Source: JAUZRW01 sp034437755 (GTDB lineage Bacteria > Chloroflexota > Anaerolineae > Aggregatilineales > Phototrophicaceae). Taken from it: 64,000 nucleotides of DNA. Below are positions 42,243-50,859 of the stretch, piece after piece. The position numbers and the translations under genes are program-made. The DNA lies in NCBI GenBank assembly GCA_034437755.1, contig DAOTTV010000061.1, positions 1 to 64,000 on the forward strand. The letters are read 5' to 3'. Positions within the stretch are counted from its first letter, which is position 1; each line of letters opens with the position of its first letter. Below the pieces are notes generated by a model that saw only the letters and a program-made list of their open reading frames with translations, searched no databases and was not told the DNA's origin.

Positions 42243-44057
42243 CTACTGATCGAGTTCTTCCACCCGTTGCCGGATGTCCGCAATATCCCGATGATAGCGT
42301 TCCAGCTTGGCTTGTTGATCGCTGTAGCGTTTCGATAGCACTTCGAGGCGGCTGAATACGGGCGTTAAGATTTGATTGCCGTATTGCGTCAGACGGTTGC
42401 GCTCGCGGCGTGTTAACTCGTCGAGGGCTTCATGATAATTCTTGATGAGCGTATCGACGCGCTCGTTGAATTTGTCTTTGGTCTCTTGTGATAGGCGGCG
42501 TACATAGCGCGTCGCGGGGATGCCAGCGCCCAGTGCCAGCGCGCCACCCGCGACGAATGCCAGCGGTGCGAGGGGGCCTGTCGCGGCACTGCCGACCAGC
42601 AAGCCGGGAATACCGGGCGTGAGGAACGCCACTACTGCGACAATTAAGCCGCTGAGCGAGAGCAATGCCGTCAGTTGGAAGTTGCCCATGTTCGCGTCGA
42701 AGGTCTTCTTCATGTCAGCGACCACCCGCCCTGACGAATAAGATTTCAACTCGGCTTCGGCAATGCGGATCGCCTCTTGCAAGCTCTCGCGCTGTTCGGC
42801 ATAGATACCACTATCTAGCCCCGGCGCTTCGGCTTCGATGATGTCCTGTAGGCGATTGAGGCGGTCAATCACGTTGCGCCAGTAGAGGCGGCTCTGGTCA
42901 ACCACGGCGTTGATGTAATCGTTCGCCGCGCCGTTGATCTCACGCAGAGATTGTCCGATCACTTCTTCTTCAAAATCAGCTTGTAGCTTATTGCGATCCA
43001 CACCGCGCAAATTACGGAGTGTCAGATTAGCGTCAATAAAAGCGATGCCGCGCTTGCGGATGCCCTCAAGCACGTTATCGATGTTCGCGCCGGCTTCTTT
43101 CATGCGCGTTTCTAGCCCTAACGATTGCTGTTCCAGTTCGCGCTGGACATCCTGCACTTTGCTCAGGTCAGTCGCCACATGATCGACTTGTGCTTTGGCA
43201 TTATCGAGATAATTGCCGACGATGAGATGCGCCGTCTCTAGCTGGGCGAGGAGTTTTTGTTTAGCGGGCGGTGTCTGGCTATAGACCCCGCGCAGGTGCG
43301 CTTTAACCGCGCTCATGTTGCCGGCATCGTCGGCGGCGTTCTCTTGTTCCAGCCCTTCCAAGGCCTCTTTACCGGAGACCATGAAGACCAGCGGCTCGAT
43401 GTCCAGCGTCTTTTTCAATTGGTTCTCGACGAAGCGCCGTACTTCTAACTGCTCGGAGTCCTTCAGCAGATCGACTTGATTGAGAACGATCACAATCTTC
43501 TTGCCGAATTTCTTCGCCAGTTCCAGATAGAGGCGTTCATTTTCAGCATAGGCGTGCTTGGCAGAGATGATGAAAATCACCAGATCGCTGCGATGTAAGA
43601 AGCGCTTGGCAATCGACTCGTGCTTCTCGAAGACTGAGCCGGTTCCCGGCGTATCGACGATGGCTACACCCGGCGCGCCTGTATTGGGATGTGCCCAGCG
43701 ACGCAGTGCGCCATTCTCGCGGATTTCGGGCGTGCGGTCGGCTTCTTCGGCATAGCGGATTAACTCGATGTATTCGGTCGTCGGCGTGATGCCCATCGGC
43801 AGGAGCTTTTCACCGATCAGGGCGTTGACAAAGGTCGATTTACCCGCGTTGAACTCGCCAATAATGGCAACGATGAAGAACATATCGCGCAAATCCTGTG
43901 CGATCTCGCGTAGGCGTTGCACATCATCTTCTGTATCGGTTTCGGTGGCTGTCGCGGCTTCGTTGAGCGCCAGCGCAATATCGCCGAGCAACTCGACTGT
44001 TTTCTCGCGCAGGGTTGCAATTGGGCCTTCGAGCGTGGTTGTCGTTGGAGTTGTCAT
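42243..44057 (-). CDS. Bacterial dynamin-like GTPase, copy 1
   Basis: A 604-residue dynamin-superfamily protein. The G domain has P-loop GEFNAGKST (about residues 66-74), G3 DTPG (about 136-139) and G4 NQVD (about 193-196). Long helical stalk regions flank a hydrophobic, glycine-rich paddle-like segment (about 457-515, with two possible membrane passes). A coiled tail closes it. Such proteins remodel membranes in fission, repair or phage defence. It follows copy 2 by 27 bases, so the pair is one operon, like paired DLPs in other bacteria that act as heteromers. Confidence 0.88.
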   Translation of the reverse strand: MTTPTTTTLEGPIATLREKTVELLGDIALALNEAATATETDTEDDVQRLREIAQDLRDMFFIVAIIGEFNAGKSTFVNALIGEKLLPMGITPTTEYIELIRYAEEADRTPEIRENGALRRWAHPNTGAPGVAIVDTPGTGSVFEKHESIAKRFLHRSDLVIFIISAKHAYAENERLYLELAKKFGKKIVIVLNQVDLLKDSEQLEVRRFVENQLKKTLDIEPLVFMVSGKEALEGLEQENAADDAGNMSAVKAHLRGVYSQTPPAKQKLLAQLETAHLIVGNYLDNAKAQVDHVATDLSKVQDVQRELEQQSLGLETRMKEAGANIDNVLEGIRKRGIAFIDANLTLRNLRGVDRNKLQADFEEEVIGQSLREINGAANDYINAVVDQSRLYWRNVIDRLNRLQDIIEAEAPGLDSGIYAEQRESLQEAIRIAEAELKSYSSGRVVADMKKTFDANMGNFQLTALLSLSGLIVAVVAFLTPGIPGLLVGSAATGPLAPLAFVAGGALALGAGIPATRYVRRLSQETKDKFNERVDTLIKNYHEALDELTRRERNRLTQYGNQILTPVFSRLEVLSKRYSDQQAKLERYHRDIADIRQRVEELDQ

Positions 44058-44084
44058 CTTAAAATCACCTCGTTTCTAGTTAGT

Positions 44085-45953
44085 CTACAGAGACATGCCC
44101 ATGAGTTTACGTTTGCCGAAGGTATTCAGTTCAGATTCGATTTTGGCGATGGCTTGCTCTGCCTGTTGGAGCCGGTTCAATTGTTCATCCTGAATGCTCG
44201 CCTGTGCATCAACGAGGCGCGTGAGTGGCGCGACGCTCTCGTGGCGCAATTGCATCCCATAGTCGATCTGTTTATCCGCCGCTTTCGTCAGAATATCGGT
44301 ATAGCGGGCTTGCAACTTCAACAAGCGGTTGACGTATTCTGTGTGGATCACGCGTCCCCGAAGCGGGATCATGGCGAAGCCCAACAAAGCCGCCCCCAAT
44401 AAAATCGTCAAAACACTGAGCGCGATCGGCAAGTCCGTCGTGAAGTCCAGCGTGAAGAACAGCGCGACAATCAAAATCAACACGCCTAGTTCCCATACAG
44501 CCAGATACGCCAGTGTATTACGCCGGATTTGCTCTAGCTTGTTGGTTTCGATCAGCTTCGCCTCACGCTGGATTTCATCGAGATCATCGGTGACGGACTG
44601 CAAAAACGTACGATCGTATTTCGCCGGTGCGTGGATTGTCCCGATGACTTTATCGCGCATCTTCGGCGGCAGGTTGTTCAGTTCTTTGTTGCCATATTTC
44701 ACAAGATCGTCGATGTCCTGCATATCTTGCCCTTCGAGGCGCGGTGCGAGCTTCGCCGTGATCGTCGGAATCTCGTCGATCGGTTCGAACACTTTATACC
44801 GTTTGAAGATATCGCTCATATAGCTATCGTCATCGCGTTGACCACGCCGAAATAAGCGCGTCAAGCCGATCAGTTCCAGTAAGCCCGTCCACAACGACCC
44901 GAGCGCGCGCGAAAACTGGAAAATATCGTGGATGGCATCTTTACTGCGATCGCCCGCCTCACGGAAGCGCGCCTCGACCGAGTCGTTGATATCGCGCACA
45001 GTGCGCTCTTGTTCGCGGCGTTGCGCGGTCAATTGCTGATCGACATTATCGGTGATGCTCCGGTAACGGTCGAACGTCGTCTGATTCTGGCGAACAGATG
45101 CAAGCGCCCCCTGATGCACTGACTGCACAATCTGCAAAGGGGTCTGTAGCTTCTGGCGTAGGCGTTCGGCATCGTTCAATTGTTTTTCAATATAATCTTT
45201 GATGTTTTGTAAGCCGCTTTTGTCCCACAACGCTTGATCGAGTTCATCGCCCTGCCGCGCTTGGTTGCCGTACTCAGCGGACACAAACCAGATCGGCGGC
45301 GCAACACCTAGATGCTCCTTGCTCTGGTCAGCGACGTACTGGCGCACGGTCTCGCGGTCTTCATCGCTGATCAAATCCGATTGATTGATGACGATGATCA
45401 CTTTCTTACCGTATTGCCGGAACATCTTCAAGTATTCAACATTGCGCTGGGACATCGCCTGTGTTGCCAGCATCACCAGCAGGACGACATCGGCGCGATG
45501 CAAAAATGTACGCGTGGTGTCTTCGTGCTGTTTGAAGATCGACTCCAGCCCCGGCGTATCGACTAAGCTCACACGGCGCAACAAGGGTGCCGGATAGAAC
45601 ACAGTGTCCGTCAAGCCAGCCGTACCCGTATGTTGCGATTCTTCGCCCCAGCGTAGGATGTGAATGCGATCAGTCGTGGGGGTCGGGCCGATGCGTAACA
45701 GGTTTTCGTCACCGAGTAAGGCGTTAATAATGCTCGATTTACCCGAACTGAAGGGGCCGACAAGAACCATCAAATACGGATGATCCGCATGGAAGAGGGC
45801 ATCGCGCACTTGCCCGATGCGGTCCTCGTCCACATCATTGATACGAGGCAACACATCCAGCAAGGTTGTGATGAGGTCATATTCTTGCTGACGAATATCC
45901 TCGTAAGCGTGTATCAGTTTGGTTTCTGATTTTGCTTGTGCCAAGTTATTCAC
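44085..45953 (-). CDS. Bacterial dynamin-like GTPase, copy 2
   Basis: A 622-residue partner of the gene downstream. The G domain has P-loop GPFSSGKSS (about 62-70), G3 DTPG (about 133-136) and G4 NQSD (about 191-194). The stalk contains long helices, and two membrane helices lie at about 482-500 and 508-530 (AVWELGVLILIVALFF, PIALSVLTILLGAALLGFAM). It diverges clearly from copy 1, so the duplication is old. The start lies 150 bases from the divergent GAF-cyclase gene, with an inverted repeat between them. Confidence 0.88.
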   Translation of the reverse strand: MNNLAQAKSETKLIHAYEDIRQQEYDLITTLLDVLPRINDVDEDRIGQVRDALFHADHPYLMVLVGPFSSGKSSIINALLGDENLLRIGPTPTTDRIHILRWGEESQHTGTAGLTDTVFYPAPLLRRVSLVDTPGLESIFKQHEDTTRTFLHRADVVLLVMLATQAMSQRNVEYLKMFRQYGKKVIIVINQSDLISDEDRETVRQYVADQSKEHLGVAPPIWFVSAEYGNQARQGDELDQALWDKSGLQNIKDYIEKQLNDAERLRQKLQTPLQIVQSVHQGALASVRQNQTTFDRYRSITDNVDQQLTAQRREQERTVRDINDSVEARFREAGDRSKDAIHDIFQFSRALGSLWTGLLELIGLTRLFRRGQRDDDSYMSDIFKRYKVFEPIDEIPTITAKLAPRLEGQDMQDIDDLVKYGNKELNNLPPKMRDKVIGTIHAPAKYDRTFLQSVTDDLDEIQREAKLIETNKLEQIRRNTLAYLAVWELGVLILIVALFFTLDFTTDLPIALSVLTILLGAALLGFAMIPLRGRVIHTEYVNRLLKLQARYTDILTKAADKQIDYGMQLRHESVAPLTRLVDAQASIQDEQLNRLQQAEQAIAKIESELNTFGKRKLMGMSL

Positions 45954-46033
45954 CTATTCATTAATTCAGCATCAAAAATTATACGCAAAGATCGCGCTTT
46001 TCGGTTACACTTGCTAATCAGGATAACGCGAAT

Positions 46034-46068
46034 TGATAGGTGATACAATACAAAGTCGTCACCTATCA
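46034..46068. promoter_or_regulatory. Inverted repeat in the divergent dynamin/cyclase promoter region
   Basis: TGATAGGTGA (46034-46043) is the exact reverse complement of TCACCTATCA (46059-46068). The 15-base spacer contains TACAAT (46044-46049), a good -10 for the cyclase. A third imperfect copy, CTGATAGGGGG, precedes the cyclase ATG at 46103 and overlaps its RBS. This looks like an operator, though a leader hairpin is possible. Confidence 0.55.
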
Positions 46069-46102
46069 GCATATTGCACAACTGATAGGGGGATTCTAGG
46101 TC

Positions 46103-48136
46103 ATGGATGATTTACAGCGCGATTTAGAGAAGGAGCAACTGGCATTCTTGATTGCGATGGATGCGATTCGCGATGGTATCGACGACGACAGCGACCCATT
46201 GCTGATGTTTAAGCAGATTTGTCATCTTCTGCGCGAGTACTTCGGCGCGACAGCGAGTGCGCTCTTGCTGGTACAAGCCGATGACGAGGGCGACGATATC
46301 ATCGTTCATCAGGGGATGCCGCAGGATATGGCACATGATCTCGGGCGTGAGGCGATGCACTTCATAACGCCTGAGGCATTCGCCCACAGCACATGGCAAT
46401 ACACGCTCGGTTTACGTATTGTACTGGACAACGACGGTCAGATAGCAGGCGGCATTGTCCTCGCGCATAATACCCGCGCCTTTACCGAAGCCCACCGCCA
46501 GTTACTGCAACTCGCAGAGAGCCAGATTGATTCGGCAGTGATGCAAGCGCGCACGCTGTGGCGCTTACGTAAGCGCAACCGTGAGCTAGAAGCCATTTAT
46601 CACATCGACCGCCTGCGCGACGATGCGCCCGACGAGGAGACACTGTACAGTCATTATCTGCGCCGACTTCAGAAAGATTATCGAGCGCAGTTGTGCCAGC
46701 TGATCTTACGGGCAAGCGACACGGATGAATTGCAGACACAACATCTGATCGATAACTATCACCTGTCCGCTACCGACTTACAGCACCTGATCGAATACAC
46801 GCGCGATGTCCGCACCCCGCTTCGCCTGCTCGCCCCTGCTCAAATCGGTACGTTTCATCTATTGACCGCGCCCTTCATCATTGGTGGCGAGCGACTGGGG
46901 TCAGTCATCATCGGGCGCGATGATGCTTTCAGCATTCATGATGTGCGCCTCTTGATGGCGATGACTAGCCAGATGGACTCGGCAATTGTCAAAAGCCGCG
47001 CTGTGACTCAACTTCGCCAGCGCAACCGCGAGCTAGAGGCGATTTACGCGATCGACCACATTCGCGATCAGGAGAACGACTTCGACCAGATGTTGCGGCG
47101 CGTGCTGATCAAGCTGTGCGAGACAGTCGCCAGCGAGACGGGCTATATCATGCTCTACGATGCGCGGCGCGAGGATGAACTTGACCTACGCGCGACGACC
47201 AGCCACATCTTGACTGACAAACCGGTGTACGTCGATGTTATCAAGCGTATCTCACGCGATGCACTCGATGCCGAGACGGTCATCATTCGCAACAATCTCG
47301 GCGGCGATGTCCGTTCGATCATCGCTATTCCGCTGATCCTCAACGAGCGCATCATCGGCGTTTTCGGCGCGCTCAACAGCGATCATCCGGCAGGGTTTGA
47401 CGCTGATGACGGGCGCGTGTTGAAAGCGATCACCAGTCAAGTCGATACAGCAGTATTCGAACGGCTCGAACGGCGACGGATGCGGCAAGTGTTGAGTCGC
47501 TCGGTTGATCCGAAAGTCCTCGAGCATCTGCTCACCCGTGCCGACGATAGCATTTTATCCGGCGAGCGTGCCATCCTGAGTGTGCTCTTTGCTGATTTAC
47601 GCGGCAGTACCGAATGGGTAGAAACAACCGACCCCGAAGAAATCGTCCGCAGTTTGAACACTTTCCTCGGCATGATGACCGATGTCATCTTCAAATATGG
47701 CGGGACACTTGATAAATTTGTCGGCGATGAGGTGATCGCCCTCTTCGGCAGTCCCGTCGAGATGATGACCCACGCCTATCAAGCGGCACAGGCGGCGATC
47801 GAAATGCAAGCCGTGCATTATCGGCTACAGCGCGAGTATCAGAAGCGCGGGCGTTATATCCCCGATATGGGCGTAGGCGTGAGTTCCGGCGAAGTGCTGA
47901 CGGGCGAGATCGGCACGCCCGTCCAGACCGATTTCACGGCAATCGGGCGCGTGATGAACCTCGGTGCGCGCCTGTGCAGTTCAGCCAGTGGCGGTCAAAT
48001 CATCATCAGCGAGAACACTTATGGCTTCATCAAAGATTACGCACAGGTGCGCGAGCGCGAGCAAGTGCCGCTCAAAGGTATCGCGCGCACCGTACAAACC
48101 TACGAACTACTAAGGATGGTTGATGACCCTGAATGA
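46103..48136 (+). CDS. GAF-domain class III adenylate/guanylate cyclase
   Basis: A 677-residue soluble signalling enzyme. Two GAF-like modules (about 20-155 and 310-460) are joined by sequences containing the repeated RKRNRELEAIYHID / RQRNRELEAIYAID linkers. A less clear third module sits between them (about 165-295). The C-terminal cyclase domain (about 490-672) has metal Asp residues in FADLRGSTEW and KFVGDEVIALFG. DFTAIGRVMNLGARL keeps the purine-site Asp and the Asn/Arg pair. The residue set favours cAMP. Its end overlaps lysA by 17 bases, an odd partner. Confidence 0.88.
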   Translation: MDDLQRDLEKEQLAFLIAMDAIRDGIDDDSDPLLMFKQICHLLREYFGATASALLLVQADDEGDDIIVHQGMPQDMAHDLGREAMHFITPEAFAHSTWQYTLGLRIVLDNDGQIAGGIVLAHNTRAFTEAHRQLLQLAESQIDSAVMQARTLWRLRKRNRELEAIYHIDRLRDDAPDEETLYSHYLRRLQKDYRAQLCQLILRASDTDELQTQHLIDNYHLSATDLQHLIEYTRDVRTPLRLLAPAQIGTFHLLTAPFIIGGERLGSVIIGRDDAFSIHDVRLLMAMTSQMDSAIVKSRAVTQLRQRNRELEAIYAIDHIRDQENDFDQMLRRVLIKLCETVASETGYIMLYDARREDELDLRATTSHILTDKPVYVDVIKRISRDALDAETVIIRNNLGGDVRSIIAIPLILNERIIGVFGALNSDHPAGFDADDGRVLKAITSQVDTAVFERLERRRMRQVLSRSVDPKVLEHLLTRADDSILSGERAILSVLFADLRGSTEWVETTDPEEIVRSLNTFLGMMTDVIFKYGGTLDKFVGDEVIALFGSPVEMMTHAYQAAQAAIEMQAVHYRLQREYQKRGRYIPDMGVGVSSGEVLTGEIGTPVQTDFTAIGRVMNLGARLCSSASGGQIIISENTYGFIKDYAQVREREQVPLKGIARTVQTYELLRMVDDPE

Positions 48137-49370
48137 CTCGATCCATTACGTCGATGGCAAGTTACACGTCGATGCTATCGCGGTAGATACAATCACCGCA
48201 CAACACGCGACACCGCTATATGTCTACAGTCGCAAGCGCATTCTGCATAATTATCGGCGTATCGTCACCGCCTATAGCGATTTAGACCTACACGTTCATT
48301 ACAGCGCCAAAGCTAATTCTAACCTGACGCTTTTACGCACGCTGATCTCGGCTGGTGCAGGCATTGATGTCGTCAGCGGTGGCGAACTGTATAAAGCTCT
48401 GCACGCCGGTTGCCCGCCCGAACAAATCGTATTCGCAGGAGTCGGCAAAACGCCCGAAGAAATCCGCTATGCGCTAGAAGCGGGCATCGGGTGGTTCAAC
48501 GTCGAGAATATAGGCGAACTCGACCATATTCAGCGCCTTGCCGACGCGCTCGGTATCGCGGATGTGCGTGTTGCTCTGCGCCTAAATCCCGATGTCACCG
48601 CCAACACACACCCCTACATCGCGACCGGTCACGGCGGGGCGAAGTTCGGTCTCACGGCGGATGCTGTGCGCGATGTGCTGAGTCGTCAGGGCGATTACCC
48701 GCGCGTGAACATCGGCGGCTTGCACGTCCACATTGGCAGTCAGTTGGGCGATACACATGCGACCGAGCGCGCAATCGAAAAAGCGGTCGAACTCATCACG
48801 CCTCATCCGCGCATCAAGATGGTGAACATCGGCGGCGGGATGCCTACCGCTTACACGGCAACGGCAGATCTGCCCGCCTTCGACAACTTCGCACAGGTCG
48901 CCCGCAAGCACCTCAGTGATTATACCGTGTTCCTAGAGCCGGGACGCGCCATCGTGGCGGATGCGGGGATACTGGTCGCACAGGTACGCTACATCAAGTA
49001 TCAAGCCGGACAGCATATCGCCATCGTCGATGCCAGCATGACCGAACTCCTGCGCCCGATGCTGTACCAAACCCAGCATACAATCATCCCCGTCCACGAA
49101 GCACGGGACACCTGTCGGGCGACGCAAGTCGTCGGCCCTGTCTGCGAGACGACCGATGTCCTCGGGCGTGATATTCAGCTACCCGCGTTGCCCGTCGGCG
49201 CGACGATCGCCATTTTGACGGCTGGCGCATATGGCATGGTGATGGCGAATCAGTACAACGTGCGCCCGCTACCGGCTGAAGTCGCCGTGACAGACGACGG
49301 CACCGACTTTGATTTAATCCGGCGGCGGCAAAGCCTGTACGCGCTCTTACAGGACGAAATGCTGGACTAG
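48120..49370 (+). CDS. lysA: Diaminopimelate decarboxylase
   Basis: Makes lysine from meso-diaminopimelate using PLP, the last step. The 416-residue alanine-racemase-fold protein has the PLP Lys in HYSAKANSN (about 60-68), GGLHVHIGSQ (about 200-209), VNIGGGMPTAY (about 238-248), the catalytic Cys in GPVCETTDVLG (about 339-349) and GAYGMVMANQYN near the C-terminus. The second ATG (48123) is an equally good start. It overlaps the cyclase by 17 bases and is followed by two minus-strand tRNA genes. Confidence 0.94.
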   Translation: MMTLNDSIHYVDGKLHVDAIAVDTITAQHATPLYVYSRKRILHNYRRIVTAYSDLDLHVHYSAKANSNLTLLRTLISAGAGIDVVSGGELYKALHAGCPPEQIVFAGVGKTPEEIRYALEAGIGWFNVENIGELDHIQRLADALGIADVRVALRLNPDVTANTHPYIATGHGGAKFGLTADAVRDVLSRQGDYPRVNIGGLHVHIGSQLGDTHATERAIEKAVELITPHPRIKMVNIGGGMPTAYTATADLPAFDNFAQVARKHLSDYTVFLEPGRAIVADAGILVAQVRYIKYQAGQHIAIVDASMTELLRPMLYQTQHTIIPVHEARDTCRATQVVGPVCETTDVLGRDIQLPALPVGATIAILTAGAYGMVMANQYNVRPLPAEVAVTDDGTDFDLIRRRQSLYALLQDEMLD

Positions 49371-49434
49371 ACACCTGCAGAATCAAAAGAAACTCATACG
49401 AATGTGTGTACGAGTTTCTATATGTTCCATACTG

Positions 49435-49508
49435 TGGTGATACCTGGACTTGAACCAGGAACCTCATCATTATGAGTGATGCGCTCTCACCAGTTGAGCT
49501 ATATCACC
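49435..49508 (-). tRNA. tRNA-Met (CAT), elongator
   Basis: The minus strand folds as a full cloverleaf: acceptor GGTGATA/TATCACC, D-stem GCTC/GAGC, anticodon stem CATCA/TGATG with loop CTCATAA, T-stem CCTGG/CCAGG, discriminator A. The anticodon is CAT. The anticodon stem-loop equals that of the E. coli elongator tRNA-Met. A lysidine-modified tRNA-Ile2 is the alternative. CCA is not encoded. Confidence 0.88.
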
Positions 49509-49543
49509 GCGACCAATATGCAATTATGTTTTATATTGGAGTG

Positions 49544-49615
<72 letters not shown>

Positions 49616-49709
49616 ATATGTTGTTTTTAATCAATATTACTTGTGAAGTATACAGGGGATAGCTCATCATGTCAACGGCGAATCGTGAGAACTAACGCGA
49701 ATCTGATAT

Positions 49710-50633
49710 TCAAGCGTCGTCGTTATCGATCGCACGCTGGGTGATTTGCATCACATCCGCCAGCGATGCACCGCGCGCGGCTTCAATCCGTGCCATACGT
49801 TTCTGAAAGTGCATTGACGCATACGACGTGAAGTCATCGACTTTTAAGCCGAAGGGGACAGGATCATATGCCGTGAAGATTTCAGTCACAACCCCTAGCG
49901 CCGGCAGTAGAAGTTCGTTCATGCGTGCCTGTGCCACGTCCCACAAATCAGGATGCGCGGCGACGAGACGCGAGATCAGATAAATGCCGTAAGCAATATG
50001 CCGCGACTCGTCTTGTTTCAGTTTCTGAATCCCCCCGACGTTGCCCGGCATCAGATCGTTATTCTTGAGAATCGTGAAGTAAGCGTGGTAGCCCGTCTCT
50101 GCCAGCACCCCTTCGACAATCATATTGTAAGTCACCGATGCGATAATTTGTGCCTCTGGTGATTGATCGGTCTGTAAGCGCGTCAAGGCCTGTGGCAACG
50201 CTTGATAAAACACCGTATGATAGTTTTCCATGTGATAATGCGATAGATCATCACGGTCGATTGCCAGCACTTCATTCAAAAAACGCTGGAAAAAATCGGT
50301 GTGTTTGGCTTCTTCCCACAAGAAGGTTGTCAGGAACATCTCTTCTTCAATGCGCCCTTCCTGCGCGATCGTCATCATCAAGGGCAAAAGATCAAGCGTC
50401 ACGGCTTCCTCGCCTGAGACAAACATCGACGTGAGGCGCAAAATGATGTCGCGCTCATCATCCGCGAGCGTTTGCCAGTCCTGCTTATCCTGCGTGAAGT
50501 CAATATCGGACGGATTCCAGATACCGAACCGCTTTGCTTTCTCAAACAGGCGCATCGGTGGCGTATTACGGTCTAAACCGCGTGTCGTCGTGACAAAACT
50601 CTGGTGTTTCGTATCATTCGTTGGTGTGGTCAT
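49710..50633 (-). CDS. R2-like ligand-binding oxidase (ribonucleotide reductase R2 fold)
   Basis: A 307-residue ferritin-like protein with dimetal ligands in VSGEEAVTL (Glu), FLWEEAKHTDFF (Glu and His), MIVEGVLAETGYHAYF (Glu) and KQDESRHIAYG (Glu and His). The short length, absence of an R1 partner and SGEEAVTLDLLPL around the first ligand point to R2lox, a Mn/Fe oxidase with a Val-Tyr crosslink of unknown substrate. A true class Ic R2 (nrdB) is less likely. It is divergent from uvrB. Confidence 0.85.
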   Translation of the reverse strand: MTTPTNDTKHQSFVTTTRGLDRNTPPMRLFEKAKRFGIWNPSDIDFTQDKQDWQTLADDERDIILRLTSMFVSGEEAVTLDLLPLMMTIAQEGRIEEEMFLTTFLWEEAKHTDFFQRFLNEVLAIDRDDLSHYHMENYHTVFYQALPQALTRLQTDQSPEAQIIASVTYNMIVEGVLAETGYHAYFTILKNNDLMPGNVGGIQKLKQDESRHIAYGIYLISRLVAAHPDLWDVAQARMNELLLPALGVVTEIFTAYDPVPFGLKVDDFTSYASMHFQKRMARIEAARGASLADVMQITQRAIDNDDA

Positions 50634-50810
50634 AAATTTATTCCTCGCTTTAACAAAAATTTTTGGTCAGATGATGGTGGTCATCACACTTTAAATATTA
50701 GACGAACTTGACATATTTGGCTAGTCTGTCCATTAGTAGGCAAAACGCATAAGACTCACAGGAGTCGACCCATGCACAAGCTCAGCGTAGGCGTTATCGC
50801 CACTTTGCGC

Positions 50811-50843
50811 TATAATCACAGCCCTTCGTACGAACGCACGTTC
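50811..50843 (+). promoter_or_regulatory. uvrB promoter with LexA-type (SOS) box
   Basis: TATAAT at 50811-50816 serves as -10 and predicts a start near 50823. Just downstream, GAACGCACGTTC (50832-50843) fits the GAAC-N4-GTTC operator bound by Gram-positive-type LexA. It is 17 bases before the uvrB ATG, so bound LexA would block transcription. No clear -35 is visible. Confidence 0.7.
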
Positions 50844-50859
50844 AGCAGGAGCAGATAAC

